The notes: generated by a model from the sequence alone, not told the origin. A DNA stretch of 64,000 nt from Bacteroidota bacterium (GCA_028408365.1 JAOOLD010000002.1:77183-141182); one strand, 5' to 3'. Counted from the first letter of the stretch, positions 9,292 through 19,495 are shown. Numbers and translations are program-made.

Positions 9292-9738
9292 ATGGATTTT
9301 AATGTTTTTAGTGATGAATTCTTCATGAGACAAGCAATTGAAGAAGCAAAAAAAGCAATGAAAAAAGATGAAGTTCCAATTGGAGCTGTAATTGTATGTC
9401 AAAATCAAATTATAGCTAGAGCTCATAATTTGTGCGAGTCATTAAATGATGCCACTGCTCACGCAGAAATGCAAGCTTTTACAAGTGCAAGTAATTATCT
9501 TTCTAATAAATACTTAAACGATTGCAGACTATTTGTTACTTTGGAACCATGTGTAATGTGTGCTGGAGCGTCTTATTGGGTCAGAATAAGTGAAATTATT
9601 TTTGGTGCGTCCGACAAAAAAAAAGGGTTTTTAACTTTAAACCCTCACATTCTTCACCCTAGCACTAAAATAAAAAAAGGCATTTATGAAAATGAGTGTA
9701 GTCAAATGTTAAAAGATTTTTTTAAAACTAAACGATAA
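9292..9738 (+). CDS. tadA: tRNA adenosine(34) deaminase / nucleoside deaminase
   Basis: A 148-residue zinc deaminase of the CDA fold. HAEMQAF carries the zinc His and catalytic Glu near residues 63-64, and PCVMCAG supplies the two zinc cysteines. These match TadA, which converts A34 to inosine in tRNA-Arg(ACG); a guanine-deaminase-like relative is the alternative. The length is right for TadA. It is transcribed away from aspS with a short intergenic region that holds divergent -7 elements. Confidence 0.87.
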   Translation: MDFNVFSDEFFMRQAIEEAKKAMKKDEVPIGAVIVCQNQIIARAHNLCESLNDATAHAEMQAFTSASNYLSNKYLNDCRLFVTLEPCVMCAGASYWVRISEIIFGASDKKKGFLTLNPHILHPSTKIKKGIYENECSQMLKDFFKTKR

Positions 9739-9744
9739 TAAGTT

Positions 9745-9752
9745 TATTTTTG
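9745..9752 (+). promoter_or_regulatory. -7 promoter element (TATTTTTG) for bacilliredoxin-ctaB-DUF420
   Basis: TATTTTTG followed by C fits TAnnTTTG. It ends 12 bases before the ATG at 9765 and lies just after the tadA stop. It would drive the tightly packed downstream trio. Confidence 0.5.
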
Positions 9753-9764
9753 CGAAAAAAAAAT

Positions 9765-10175
9765 ATGTATCCTGAACAATTATGTACACCAATGAGGTTA
9801 GAGCTAACTTCTGCTGGTTATAAAGAACTAAAAACCTCAGAAGAGGTAACAAATTTAATGAGCCAAGAGGGGACAGTTTTATTGATGGTAAATTCCGTCT
9901 GTGGTTGTGCTGCTGGAAATGCAAGGCCAGCAGCGATAATGGCAACTAAATTTAATCCAAAGCCTGACAATTTTGCAACAGTATTTGCTGGTCAAGACTC
10001 TGAAGCAACTGCAAAAGCCAGAGATTTTATGCTTCCTTATCCAGCTTCATCACCGTCAATAGCATTGCTCAAGGATGGTAAAGTTGTCCATATGATTGAA
10101 AGACATCATATTGAGGGTAGAGATGCTAAATTAATAAGTGAAAATCTAAAATCTGCTTTCGAGTCTCATTGTTAA
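9765..10175 (+). CDS. BrxA/BrxB-type bacilliredoxin (DUF1094)
   Basis: A 136-residue thioredoxin-fold protein of the YphP/YqiW family. The start at ATG 9765 gives the standard MYPEQLCTPMR beginning; an upstream in-frame TTG sits inside the promoter element and is rejected. The active site is the CGC motif in NSVCGCAAGN. In Bacillus these proteins reduce bacillithiol mixed disulfides. Many Bacteroidota carry the family and bacillithiol-like chemistry is plausible here, but nothing in this window tests it. The ctaB ATG follows this stop directly. Confidence 0.88.
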   Translation: MYPEQLCTPMRLELTSAGYKELKTSEEVTNLMSQEGTVLLMVNSVCGCAAGNARPAAIMATKFNPKPDNFATVFAGQDSEATAKARDFMLPYPASSPSIALLKDGKVVHMIERHHIEGRDAKLISENLKSAFESHC

Positions 10176-11039
10176 ATGAGTTTCAAAATTTTTAAAGAAC
10201 TTACTAAGTTCAGATTATCACTTACTGTTCTATTTTCAGCAATCACTGGATACTTTTTGGCTATAGAATCTGTAAACTATTTCAACTTATTACTTTTGTT
10301 TTTTGGCGGATTTTTTGTCACAGCGGGAGCAAACTCTTTTAATCAGATTATTGAAAGAGAATATGATTCTTTAATGATAAGAACCAACAAAAGACCTATA
10401 CCAGCAAAGAAAATTTCTTTAAATAATGCAATTTTATTTTCAACAATAATCTCAATTTTAGGCTTTATCATGCTAAATTCTATTAGCTTTAAATGTTTCT
10501 ATCTGGGTCTATTATCTTTCTTATTTTACATTTATATTTATACTCCTTTAAAAAGAAAGTCATCAGTTGCAATTTTTTTTGGGGCAATTCCTGGAGCTAT
10601 GCCGTGCTTGTTAGGCTGGGTAGCTGCTGTAAATGATTTCAGCTTAGCCTCTGGAGTTCTTTTTGCGGTACAATTTTTTTGGCAATTTCCTCACTTTATT
10701 GCAATTTCGTGGATAAGAGATGAAGAGTATAAAAATGCAAAATTTAAAATGATGCCTGGTAAAAATAAAAGTAATTTTGCTCCATCACTTTCAGTTATAT
10801 TTACAATTTTGATGATTATCACTTCTATTATTCCTTTCTTCTACAAGATAATGTACTTTGAAATAAGTAAATATGCTTGTTTGGTGATAATTTTTTTGGG
10901 TTTATTTTTTCTCTTGAAATCTTTGAAATTTTTAAATAGTCAGAATGATTATTCAGCTAGAAAAATGCTATTATTTTCTTATATTTATCTACCGATAGTT
11001 CAAGTTTTGTATGTTGTCGACAAATTTTTATTACAATGA
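10176..11039 (+). CDS. ctaB: Protoheme IX farnesyltransferase (heme O synthase)
   Basis: A 287-residue polytopic UbiA-type prenyltransferase that adds farnesyl to heme b to form heme O for terminal oxidases. The first substrate-binding motif reads NQIIEREYDSLM followed by RTNKRPIP, the CtaB-type polar loop with Glu where many members have the first Asp. A second conserved region is ISWIRDEEYKNA. About eight to nine membrane helices are visible. It abuts the bacilliredoxin stop and overlaps the DUF420 gene by ATGA, forming an oxidase-assembly pair. Confidence 0.92.
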   Translation: MSFKIFKELTKFRLSLTVLFSAITGYFLAIESVNYFNLLLLFFGGFFVTAGANSFNQIIEREYDSLMIRTNKRPIPAKKISLNNAILFSTIISILGFIMLNSISFKCFYLGLLSFLFYIYIYTPLKRKSSVAIFFGAIPGAMPCLLGWVAAVNDFSLASGVLFAVQFFWQFPHFIAISWIRDEEYKNAKFKMMPGKNKSNFAPSLSVIFTILMIITSIIPFFYKIMYFEISKYACLVIIFLGLFFLLKSLKFLNSQNDYSARKMLLFSYIYLPIVQVLYVVDKFLLQ

Positions 11040-11617
11040 ATCAAAAAAAATATAATAAATTAATAACTGCTGTTTCAGTATTAATACCTTTAGTAGTAGC
11101 ACTTTTACTTTTCCTCAAATGGGATGCAGATAAATTAGTATTTGACTTAAGAGCGCCAAATTCTGAACCAATAATATTAATCGAAAATTTACCTGTTGCC
11201 AAACCACTTAAAAGTTTGCCTCCAGTTTACTCTAGTACCAATGCAGTCACCGCATTACTTCTAGTTTTTGCTTACATTGCTATAAGGAGAAAGAAAGTTA
11301 AATTGCATGAAAGTTTAATGAAAGCATCCATAGCATTATCTTTATCTTTTCTTGTAATGTATATTGCTTATCACATAACAACTGACCCAACTCCATTTGG
11401 AGGATCAGGTTTGATAAAATATTCTTATTATTTTATTTTAATATCACATATATTACTTTCGATTATATTAATTCCTCTCGTCTTGATTAGTTATGTAAGA
11501 GCCTTTCAAAAAGCATTTCCTTCACACAAAAAGATAGCTAGAATCACATTTCCAATATGGCTATATGTTACAGTAACAGGAGTTATTGTTTACTTAATGA
11601 TCGCTCCTTATTATTAA
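11036..11617 (+). CDS. DUF420 membrane protein, probable cytochrome oxidase assembly factor
   Basis: A 193-residue integral membrane protein of the DUF420 (YozB/CtaM-like) family with five predicted helices. Conserved histidines occur in KLHESLM, AYHITTDPTPFGG and SHILLSII, with SHKKIARIT before the last helix. Such His pairs suggest heme or copper handling, and a member in Staphylococcus is needed for heme-oxidase maturation. Overlap with ctaB supports a role in heme-copper oxidase assembly. The biochemical function is inferred from context. Confidence 0.8.
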   Translation: MNQKKYNKLITAVSVLIPLVVALLLFLKWDADKLVFDLRAPNSEPIILIENLPVAKPLKSLPPVYSSTNAVTALLLVFAYIAIRRKKVKLHESLMKASIALSLSFLVMYIAYHITTDPTPFGGSGLIKYSYYFILISHILLSIILIPLVLISYVRAFQKAFPSHKKIARITFPIWLYVTVTGVIVYLMIAPYY

Positions 11618-11747
11618 TAATCAGAGCTGAAGAATAAAATATATCCAATTTTAATGGTCCAACAATCAAGGATTTAGGATATTCATTACATTAAAAACTA
11701 CAAATATTTGTATCTTGCAATCATATTTAAGATAATCAAGCATCAAT

Positions 11748-14700
11748 ATGAAGAAGTTTATAATTTTTTTATCCATTTTATTCACTGTATTTTTCTCGTA
11801 TAATTCCAAATCACAAACAATTGATTCCGTTTCAACAACAGTCCCAATTTCATGCTATGGTGATTTAGCAACCGTAAATGTTTACATTACTCAAACCTCT
11901 CCAGCATCTCCTATCAAATTAATGAATTACAGGTTTGCAACACCAACTTTTTTAGTTTCATACGGATCTTCTGCTGTTACAACAGGAACCACACAGCCAT
12001 TTTCAGGTATGATAGCAACAAACTATAGAATGCTTATGGTTGATTCAGCCTCTTTCTGGAGTGCGTTTCCTCCGCTACCTGGCTCAACAAATCCTTTTGT
12101 GCCAAATTCACAGCTTGTTAATCCTTCAAACCCAGCAATTATTGGATATCAAGATTATACTGTTTTAGGTGTTCCATTGCTTTCGACCACCACTTTACAA
12201 ACAGCTTTTAACGGATGTTTTGGAGATTGCAATGCTGCTCAAAATATAAGTATCTTAGGTGGGACGCCTCCTTATAATATCACAATAACTGGTCCTGGGC
12301 TGGTAAATCAGTACAGCTTATTAGATGCTTTTTCAATTGACACGACATACCAAAGTTTATGTGCTGGTACATATACCTATTCTGTTTCAGACGTAAATGG
12401 TTGTTTAACTACACCATCAGCTAGCTCTTTTAGTATAGGTCAGCCGACTCAATTATCAGTTTCTGCGGTAATTTCATCAAATTATAATGGAAGAAATGTG
12501 AGTTGTTATGGAGCGAGTGATGGAGAAATAACGGCAGTGGCTAGCGGTGGTACTGCTCCATATCAATATTCTTTAGATGGATCTTCATATACTTCAGATC
12601 CTGTTTTTTCTGCTTTAAGTTCTGGTGTCTACACTGTATATTACAAAGATGCGAATAACTGTTTAGCCTCTGAAAATATAACAATCAATGATCCACCAAC
12701 TTTATCTGGAGCAATTTCTATAAACCAATCTGTGACATGCTACAGTGCCTGTGACGGATCACTTCAATTTATTGTCGATAATATTCAATCAGGAACAGCT
12801 CCGTATACTTATTCAATTGATGGAGGCTTAAGTTTTCAAAACTCCAATACTTTCTCGTCATTGTGCGGTGGAACTAATTATAGCATAATTGTTAAAGATG
12901 TCAATGGATGTACATTTACTTCCAATATTTTTCTTTCTGAGCCAACTGAAATTTTATTTAATGTCACATCATCTGATTTTAATGGATTTGGAGTCTCATG
13001 CTTTGGGGCTGATGATGGAGAGATTATTATTTTCGCTCCTTCTGGCGGCACACCCAACTATGATTACTCAATTAATGGTGGAGCATCATATTCAAATTCT
13101 CTAATTTACAACAACCTAATCTCAGGAAATTATGTAGTAACAGTTAGAGATATTATTGGATGTACATCTGATACAACTGTTGTAATCACAGAACCCAATC
13201 AGTTTGATGTTCAATACACCTTAACTTCAAACTATAATGGAGTAAATGTTTCATGCTATGGCTCTTGTGATGGATCAATATCAATAGCTCAATCTAATGG
13301 CGTTGGAGTGGTGAGTTATTCACTTTCTGGATCTGTCACTCAAACTGCTCCAATTTTCTCTGGTCTTTGTGGTCAGATATCCAATGCTTCATACAATTTA
13401 ATAGCTATTGATGATAATGGTTGTGTTGACAGCGTGGATGTAAATTTAACTGAACCGCAGCAATGGGTTTACTCTGTTGATTCAATAGGTGAGACATGTA
13501 ACTTATCTAACGGACAAGCTTCAATTAATATTACTCAGGGAGGTACTGGTTCTTTAGCATATTTATGGGACGACCCAAATACACAAATTACATCTTCTGC
13601 CATTAACTTAGAAACGGGGACTTACAATGTTACTGTTACAGATATTAATGGATGTAACTTTACAGAAGATGTATTTGTTGCTGAGGCAGATATTACACTG
13701 TCTTTTGATAGCGTTCCACCATGTAACGGATTAAATAATGGTTCAGCAACTGTTATTCCAGATGGAACCCCACCTTATCAAGTAATTTGGTTTAACGGAT
13801 CAACCTCAAATACAATATCAGGCTTGTCACCAGGGTATTATTCTGTATCTGTCATCGATGGATCAGGCTGTCTAGTTACGGATTCTGTTTTAATTACTAG
13901 TAGTGTTTATGTTGATTTACAACTAGATTCTTTAAGTTCAGCACTAAGTGTTAATTGCTATGGCGATCAGTCTAGTGGAATAACTTTAAATGCGACAGGT
14001 GGTACAGGTTCTAATACTTACCTGTATTATATCCCAAATACATTCCCTACACCGCAAGCATCCAATGTTTTTAGTGGACTTTATGCTGGCAACTATATTA
14101 TATTTGCTGAAGATGCTAATGGTTGTGCAGACAGCTTAAATGTTACAATCAATCAGCCTGATGAAGTAAAATTTTATGCCTCAGTTTTTGATGTAAGTTG
14201 TTTTGCAGGTAATGATGGATCATTGAGTATTGATTCTGTTACAGGCGGGACGTCTCCATTTAACTATTTTTGGAACAACGGTTCAACAACTTCTTCAGTA
14301 AATGGATTAACCGCGGGAGATTATATTATTTCTATAACTGACGCTAATGGTTGTATATCATCTCCAGTATCTGATACTCTTACAGTGTCTGAACCAACAA
14401 TTTTACAAAGCTCAATAAGTATTACTAGTCATGCCACCTGCACTGGAGCTCAGACTTTGGCAACAGGTGAGCTAAATGTCACTATTTCTGGAGGAACTCC
14501 AGGTTACAGCTATTCATGGAGCAATGGTGAAACGTCCAATCAATTATCTTTTTTAATGCCAGATTTATATGTGCTTAATGTTACTGATAATAATGGATGT
14601 TTACTAACAGATTCAGCTGAAATTCTTACTGGTCAAAATCCTCAACTTGATGTATTAGTTCAAAATGTTTCTTGCTTTGGAGCAAATGACGGGATGATTT

Positions 14701-17700
14701 ATACTTCTGCTTATGGTGGAACATTACCATATCAATATAGCTCAGATGGGGGTAATACTTTTGTCCCCTCAGGTACACCTTTTGGTCCATCTGGTCAAGC
14801 ATCTTATTTCATAACTGTTGTTGATGCACAAGGTTGTACTGATAGTGACTCAATTTATGTAAATGAGCCAGATTTACTAGCTATCAATAATATCATCGAG
14901 GAAAATGTTTCGTGTTATGATAGTGCAAACGGAAAATTAACTGTATTTCATACTGGAGGGACTTCTCCGTATACATATGCATGGAGTGATCCTCTAAGTC
15001 AAAGCACTATTACTGCGAACAATCTTTCACCAGGTAATTACAATGTTATCGTTACTGACACAAACGGATGCTCAGATACATCTTTTTCTGCATTGATAAC
15101 ACAACCAGACAGTCTGTATCTTTCAACAAGTTCAAGCCTTGTAAGTTGCTACGGTGGAGCTGATGGAAGCGCTAGTGTAACTGCCTTCGGTGGTACACCA
15201 AATTACAGTTACATTTGGAGCAACGGGTCAAATACGTCAAGTATAAACAATGTGCCCTCATTAAATTACACGGTAACCGTAACCGATGACAATGGTTGTA
15301 CAAGAGTAGGTTTGGTGAATGTCACGCAACCTCAACCAATAAGTAATATTTTTATAAGAGATTCAGTAACATGTGTTGGAGGAAATGACGGTTTTGCTAA
15401 TGCTCTTACTTCGGGTGGTACTCCTCCTTTTAGTTATGTTTGGAGCAATAGTCAAACTACTAATCCTGTGAATAACTTATTTGCTGGCTTAAATTATCTC
15501 CAAATAACAGATACTAATGGATGTATTTTTAATGATACAGTTAACATACTAGAACCATCTCAATCAGTAGAAATAGACTCTGCAATTACATCGTCAATTA
15601 CTTGCTATGGAGCAAACAATGGTACTATAGCCATAATTGCATCAGGAGGAGATGCTCCTTACTTATATTCTATTGACAATGGTTTTAGTTCTCAATCAAA
15701 CATAGGCTTCATAAATGTTGGTAGTGGACATCATATATTATATGTTGAAGATCAAAGGGGGTGTGTGGATAGAGATACAGTAAATATAGATGAGCCAGAC
15801 TCATTATATATTGACTCTACAATCTACACTAACATTCAATGTTATTCTTTCTGCAATGGTTCAATTCAGTCTATAAATGCGATTGGTGGAACACAACCAT
15901 ATACTTATTCTGTTAACGGAGGCCTTCAACAATCGTCAATGGCATATTTCAATAATTATTGTGCTGGCACCTATACAGTTGAGGTCTTTGATGAAAATAA
16001 CTGTGTAGCACAAGATTTAATTATCATAAATGAACCCACTGAGCTTAATGTTCAAATTGCAACTTCTGATTGGAATAATTATCAAATTAGATGTAATGGA
16101 GAGAATTCAGGTTATGCAGACTTTACAATTTCCGGTGGAGTATCTCCTTATATTAAAACTTGTATTGAAGTTGCAACAGGAGATACTATTCAATCTTCAT
16201 CAAGCTCTCACATTGACTCTATTTCTGCAGGACTGTACAGATTCATAGTTGAGGATTCAAGAGGTTGTGTGTTTAGCACTGACATAGTTTACTACGAGCC
16301 AGACCCAATTGTTCATTCATTTGTGCCAACTCATGTTAGTTGCAATGGTTGGAATAATGGAGCTTTAATTGATATTGTTAGCGGTGGTGTAGGAACAGCT
16401 ACATCTTATATTTATTCTTGGAACACAGGAGATAGTACATATTCAATTTCCAACCTATCTTTAGGAACATACACCATTACAGTAGTTGATGAAAATAACT
16501 GTACCTCGGTTGATTCTTATAATATTAATAATAGTTTAGCATTATCGGCATCAATTAACAGTTCACTAACTAGCAATGTTTCCTGCTTTGACTTTTGTGA
16601 TGGAATCATTTCTTTAAATGTAAGTGGAGGTATTCCAAATATTGATGCTAATGGTAATCCAATTTATACATATAGCTGGGATGACGTATTATCGCAAAAC
16701 ACAAAAACTGCGATTGGATTGTGTGTAGACAACAGTACAAATAACTCAACATATTCATGTATTGTATCTGACTCACAAGGATGTAACGATACAGTTTCGT
16801 ATATATTAAATCAGCCAGAGGAGCTTGTTGTAACAGCATCAATTTTAACGGATATATTATGCTTTGGAGATAGTAATGGTAGGCTAACTGCAAGTGCAAC
16901 AGGTGGTAATGGAGGAAAACAGTACTTGTGGAATAATGCGAACAACTGGAACAATAACCCAATTAATAACAACTTAAGTTCTGCTAGCTATGTTGTTGTG
17001 GTAAGAGATAACAAAGGCTGTATGGACACCACTGAAATATTTTTACCTCAACCAAGTCAATTAGTTGTGTCAACAACTCAAAAGAATGTAAGTTGTTTCG
17101 GCGATGCTAATGGAGAGATTTCAGCAATTGTAACTGGAGGAACTCCTACACCAGGTATTCCCCCAACGTATAATTATAATTGGTCTCCAAGCAATCAAAC
17201 AACTCAAACTGCTATTAATTTAGGTCCAGATATTTACATTGTTACAGTGACAGACAATAATAACTGTAGTGTAGTGTCCAATTCAATATTCATAACTCAG
17301 CCGTCAAATCCATTGTCATTAAATGTAGATTCAACTGACGAAACATGCTTGTTAGATAATGGAACTGCAACAGCATTTGTTAATGGGGGGACCCTACCTT
17401 TTGACTTTAGCTGGACAAACTCTAGTGGAGGTTCAATAACACAAGGTGCAGGTATTAGCTCAATAAATAATTTACCCCCTGGGTTATACAATGTTGAAAT
17501 TTCTGATAAGAACGGATGTATAATCAGTGGTAGTACTTTTGTTAATGGAGTTAAAAATATATTTCTTCCTGGCAATTTAGATAGGATTGATACTGTTTTA
17601 TGCTTAGGTAAAAGTCTTTATGTTGATGTAGAGGAAAAGCCTGGTTTTATATACGATTGGACTCCTGGCCCAAACACTTCTGATGTTAACTTACAACCAA

Positions 17701-18344
17701 CAACAACTGGAGTACACAATTATATATTGAGTGTAACTGAACCTGGATGTAATCCCTATGAATTAGAAGTAAATATTAATGTTGAGCAAATAAAATCTGA
17801 AATTTCTATCAGAAATAGTGAGATTTATTTTAGAGCAGACGATGTAATTTCACCGGATAAAGCTGTAAATATTTTATCAGTTGTAAGCGATGAAAGTATA
17901 ACTGTTTCCTCAAACTCCAACTTAGGAATATCTCATGAATGGGTATGGGACCAAGGAACTAGCACTGAATCTGATATCCAAATTCCTAATATTGATAAAA
18001 ATAAATGGATATATCTTAAACTTGATTCAAGTGGTTGTTTAGGATATGACTCAGTATATGTTGCGCTTTCAGTTATACCGTTTGATGCAATAAGTCCGAA
18101 TGGAGACATGAAAAATGATAAATGGAACATTTTGGGAATTACTGCAAATAGATATGATCAGGCGGTAATAACAATTTATAACAGGTGGGGAGAGGAAGTA
18201 TATAAAACTTATGGAGGTAGTCAGTTTACGCCTTGGGATGGAACAAAAGACGGTAATGAATTACCTGTTGGTACTTATTATTACATAATAGATTTGGCTA
18301 ATGAAGATGAACCCATTACCGGCCCAGTAACAATTATTAGATAA
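11748..18344 (+). CDS. Giant SprB-repeat surface protein with T9SS type B sorting domain
   Basis: A 2198-residue exported protein. A signal peptide covers about residues 1-23 (MKKFIIFLSI to NSKSQ). By eye there are about 20-22 SprB repeats of about 80-90 residues between residues 150 and 1930, each following the pattern V-S-C-[FY]-G..DG..GGT.PY.Y.W, with a second cysteine near the DxNGC end. An Ig-like segment then leads to the gliding-motility C-terminal (CHU_C, T9SS type B) domain from about 2107, with ISPNGDMKNDKW, IYNRWGEEVY, WDGTKDG and VGTYYYI. It is probably a cell-surface adhesin like the gliding protein SprB, exported by T9SS. PorP/SprF follows six bases after the stop, the usual partner. 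Confidence 0.93.
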   Translation: MKKFIIFLSILFTVFFSYNSKSQTIDSVSTTVPISCYGDLATVNVYITQTSPASPIKLMNYRFATPTFLVSYGSSAVTTGTTQPFSGMIATNYRMLMVDSASFWSAFPPLPGSTNPFVPNSQLVNPSNPAIIGYQDYTVLGVPLLSTTTLQTAFNGCFGDCNAAQNISILGGTPPYNITITGPGLVNQYSLLDAFSIDTTYQSLCAGTYTYSVSDVNGCLTTPSASSFSIGQPTQLSVSAVISSNYNGRNVSCYGASDGEITAVASGGTAPYQYSLDGSSYTSDPVFSALSSGVYTVYYKDANNCLASENITINDPPTLSGAISINQSVTCYSACDGSLQFIVDNIQSGTAPYTYSIDGGLSFQNSNTFSSLCGGTNYSIIVKDVNGCTFTSNIFLSEPTEILFNVTSSDFNGFGVSCFGADDGEIIIFAPSGGTPNYDYSINGGASYSNSLIYNNLISGNYVVTVRDIIGCTSDTTVVITEPNQFDVQYTLTSNYNGVNVSCYGSCDGSISIAQSNGVGVVSYSLSGSVTQTAPIFSGLCGQISNASYNLIAIDDNGCVDSVDVNLTEPQQWVYSVDSIGETCNLSNGQASINITQGGTGSLAYLWDDPNTQITSSAINLETGTYNVTVTDINGCNFTEDVFVAEADITLSFDSVPPCNGLNNGSATVIPDGTPPYQVIWFNGSTSNTISGLSPGYYSVSVIDGSGCLVTDSVLITSSVYVDLQLDSLSSALSVNCYGDQSSGITLNATGGTGSNTYLYYIPNTFPTPQASNVFSGLYAGNYIIFAEDANGCADSLNVTINQPDEVKFYASVFDVSCFAGNDGSLSIDSVTGGTSPFNYFWNNGSTTSSVNGLTAGDYIISITDANGCISSPVSDTLTVSEPTILQSSISITSHATCTGAQTLATGELNVTISGGTPGYSYSWSNGETSNQLSFLMPDLYVLNVTDNNGCLLTDSAEILTGQNPQLDVLVQNVSCFGANDGMIYTSAYGGTLPYQYSSDGGNTFVPSGTPFGPSGQASYFITVVDAQGCTDSDSIYVNEPDLLAINNIIEENVSCYDSANGKLTVFHTGGTSPYTYAWSDPLSQSTITANNLSPGNYNVIVTDTNGCSDTSFSALITQPDSLYLSTSSSLVSCYGGADGSASVTAFGGTPNYSYIWSNGSNTSSINNVPSLNYTVTVTDDNGCTRVGLVNVTQPQPISNIFIRDSVTCVGGNDGFANALTSGGTPPFSYVWSNSQTTNPVNNLFAGLNYLQITDTNGCIFNDTVNILEPSQSVEIDSAITSSITCYGANNGTIAIIASGGDAPYLYSIDNGFSSQSNIGFINVGSGHHILYVEDQRGCVDRDTVNIDEPDSLYIDSTIYTNIQCYSFCNGSIQSINAIGGTQPYTYSVNGGLQQSSMAYFNNYCAGTYTVEVFDENNCVAQDLIIINEPTELNVQIATSDWNNYQIRCNGENSGYADFTISGGVSPYIKTCIEVATGDTIQSSSSSHIDSISAGLYRFIVEDSRGCVFSTDIVYYEPDPIVHSFVPTHVSCNGWNNGALIDIVSGGVGTATSYIYSWNTGDSTYSISNLSLGTYTITVVDENNCTSVDSYNINNSLALSASINSSLTSNVSCFDFCDGIISLNVSGGIPNIDANGNPIYTYSWDDVLSQNTKTAIGLCVDNSTNNSTYSCIVSDSQGCNDTVSYILNQPEELVVTASILTDILCFGDSNGRLTASATGGNGGKQYLWNNANNWNNNPINNNLSSASYVVVVRDNKGCMDTTEIFLPQPSQLVVSTTQKNVSCFGDANGEISAIVTGGTPTPGIPPTYNYNWSPSNQTTQTAINLGPDIYIVTVTDNNNCSVVSNSIFITQPSNPLSLNVDSTDETCLLDNGTATAFVNGGTLPFDFSWTNSSGGSITQGAGISSINNLPPGLYNVEISDKNGCIISGSTFVNGVKNIFLPGNLDRIDTVLCLGKSLYVDVEEKPGFIYDWTPGPNTSDVNLQPTTTGVHNYILSVTEPGCNPYELEVNINVEQIKSEISIRNSEIYFRADDVISPDKAVNILSVVSDESITVSSNSNLGISHEWVWDQGTSTESDIQIPNIDKNKWIYLKLDSSGCLGYDSVYVALSVIPFDAISPNGDMKNDKWNILGITANRYDQAVITIYNRWGEEVYKTYGGSQFTPWDGTKDGNELPVGTYYYIIDLANEDEPITGPVTIIR

Positions 18345-18355
18345 AAAATTTGATT

Positions 18356-19291
18356 ATGACATTTAAGAAAAGTTTATACCTATTATTTTTAATCGCAATA
18401 TTCCCAATTTATGGAAAGGGTCAGCAGTTGCCACAGTTGACACAGTATATGATGAACAATTATGCTATAAATCCAGCTGTTGCAGGCATGCAAGACTATT
18501 ACCAAATTAGAACTACAATTAGAAATCAGTGGGTAGGTATTGAAGATGCGCCAACAACAAATATATTAAGTGTTTATGGAAAAAGAGGAGATAATGTAGG
18601 TTTAGGAGGAGTTGTGTTTAATGATCAAGTTGGACCGACAAGTAGAATAGGAGCTAATATGTCTTATACATATCATTTTAATTTGAGTAAAAAGACAATG
18701 CTAGCATTGTCTTTATCAGGTGGATTCACCCAATTTAAAATTGACAAAATAGGGTGGAATGTTCAACACCCTGATGATCCAGTTACTCAAGGTGATGTAA
18801 TTGTTGACGCAATTCCTGATGCAACATTTGGATTTAATTTCTATGGAAAAAATTGGTACTTAGGAGGTTCTATTCCTCAACTAGTAAGTTCTAATTTAGA
18901 ATTATTAGACACTGATTTTGCAAGAGATTTTAATACTGAAATGACAGGTAGTTTAAGTCCACACGTTTACATCTTAGGAGCATATCAACATACAATCAAT
19001 GACTTTTGGAGTGTAGAGCCGAGTGTTCTTGTTAAATATATGGATCCTGCTCCAACGCAGTTTGATATTGGACTAAAAACAGAATATAATGATAGATTAT
19101 GGGCAGGAATAAATTATAGAAGCAATGGAGATATGGCCGCTTTATTTGGTTATAATATTGGTGAGAGATTTATTGTTGGTTATTCTTATGATATAGTAAA
19201 TGCTGACATAAATGATTATTCCTCCTCCTCTCATGAGTTTATGGTTGGAATCAATTTCGTTCCTGTAAAAGAGCAACAACTTATTGATTAA
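18356..19291 (+). CDS. PorP/SprF family type IX secretion membrane protein
   Basis: A 311-residue outer-membrane beta-barrel of the PorP/SprF family, needed in Flavobacterium to secrete or attach the cognate SprB adhesin. The signal peptide runs to about GKGQ. The family N-terminus QLTQYMMNNYAINPA is followed by the diagnostic RNQWVGIEDAPTT. Amphipathic strands continue to the end (HEFMVGINFVPVK). The start is the ATG at 18356; an in-frame TTG six bases upstream is less likely. It is placed directly after the SprB-like gene and followed by an intrinsic terminator, so the two form one unit. Confidence 0.93.
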   Translation: MTFKKSLYLLFLIAIFPIYGKGQQLPQLTQYMMNNYAINPAVAGMQDYYQIRTTIRNQWVGIEDAPTTNILSVYGKRGDNVGLGGVVFNDQVGPTSRIGANMSYTYHFNLSKKTMLALSLSGGFTQFKIDKIGWNVQHPDDPVTQGDVIVDAIPDATFGFNFYGKNWYLGGSIPQLVSSNLELLDTDFARDFNTEMTGSLSPHVYILGAYQHTINDFWSVEPSVLVKYMDPAPTQFDIGLKTEYNDRLWAGINYRSNGDMAALFGYNIGERFIVGYSYDIVNADINDYSSSSHEFMVGINFVPVKEQQLID

Positions 19292-19301
19292 ATATATAAA
19301 A

Positions 19302-19327
19302 AAAAGCCTCAAAAATTTGAGGCTTTT
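19302..19327 (+). terminator. Intrinsic terminator after the SprB-PorP/SprF unit
   Basis: Perfect 12-bp inverted repeat, arms AAAAGCCTCAAA and TTTGAGGCTTTT around an AA loop, with flanking A and T tracts. It lies 10 bases after the PorP/SprF stop. The symmetry means it could also work on the minus strand. Confidence 0.88.
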
Positions 19328-19495
19328 AATTGTTGTACTTTAATATAGGGAAAGAATTGTACAACCCAAAACAAGTATTACGACTTGCCCCAAATTTAGG
19401 TTGATTTAAATGGCAAAGGGATCAAGTTGATAATTTTTGTTAACATAAAATTGTTGAATAACTTTTAGGTTAAAAAACTATTCAAAAAATCAGCT
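19328..19495. other. Intergenic stretch with small dyads before the glycosyltransferase
   Basis: No open frame of note. Two imperfectly nested dyads are visible: GTTGTAC at 19332-19338 with GTACAAC at 19359-19365, and CAAGT at 19372-19376 with ACTTG at 19383-19387. It could be the leader of the next gene or a small RNA. I recognise no known riboswitch. Confidence 0.35.

Noticed and set aside
9247..9426. 5' extension of the aspS open frame by 60 codons
   Set aside because: It runs antisense through the start of tadA, is not like any AspRS N-terminus, and contains the aspS -7 element.
12889..13104. Plus-strand frame of 71 codons inside the SprB-like gene
   Set aside because: It is an out-of-frame shadow of the repeat protein with no independent start signal or recognisable sequence.
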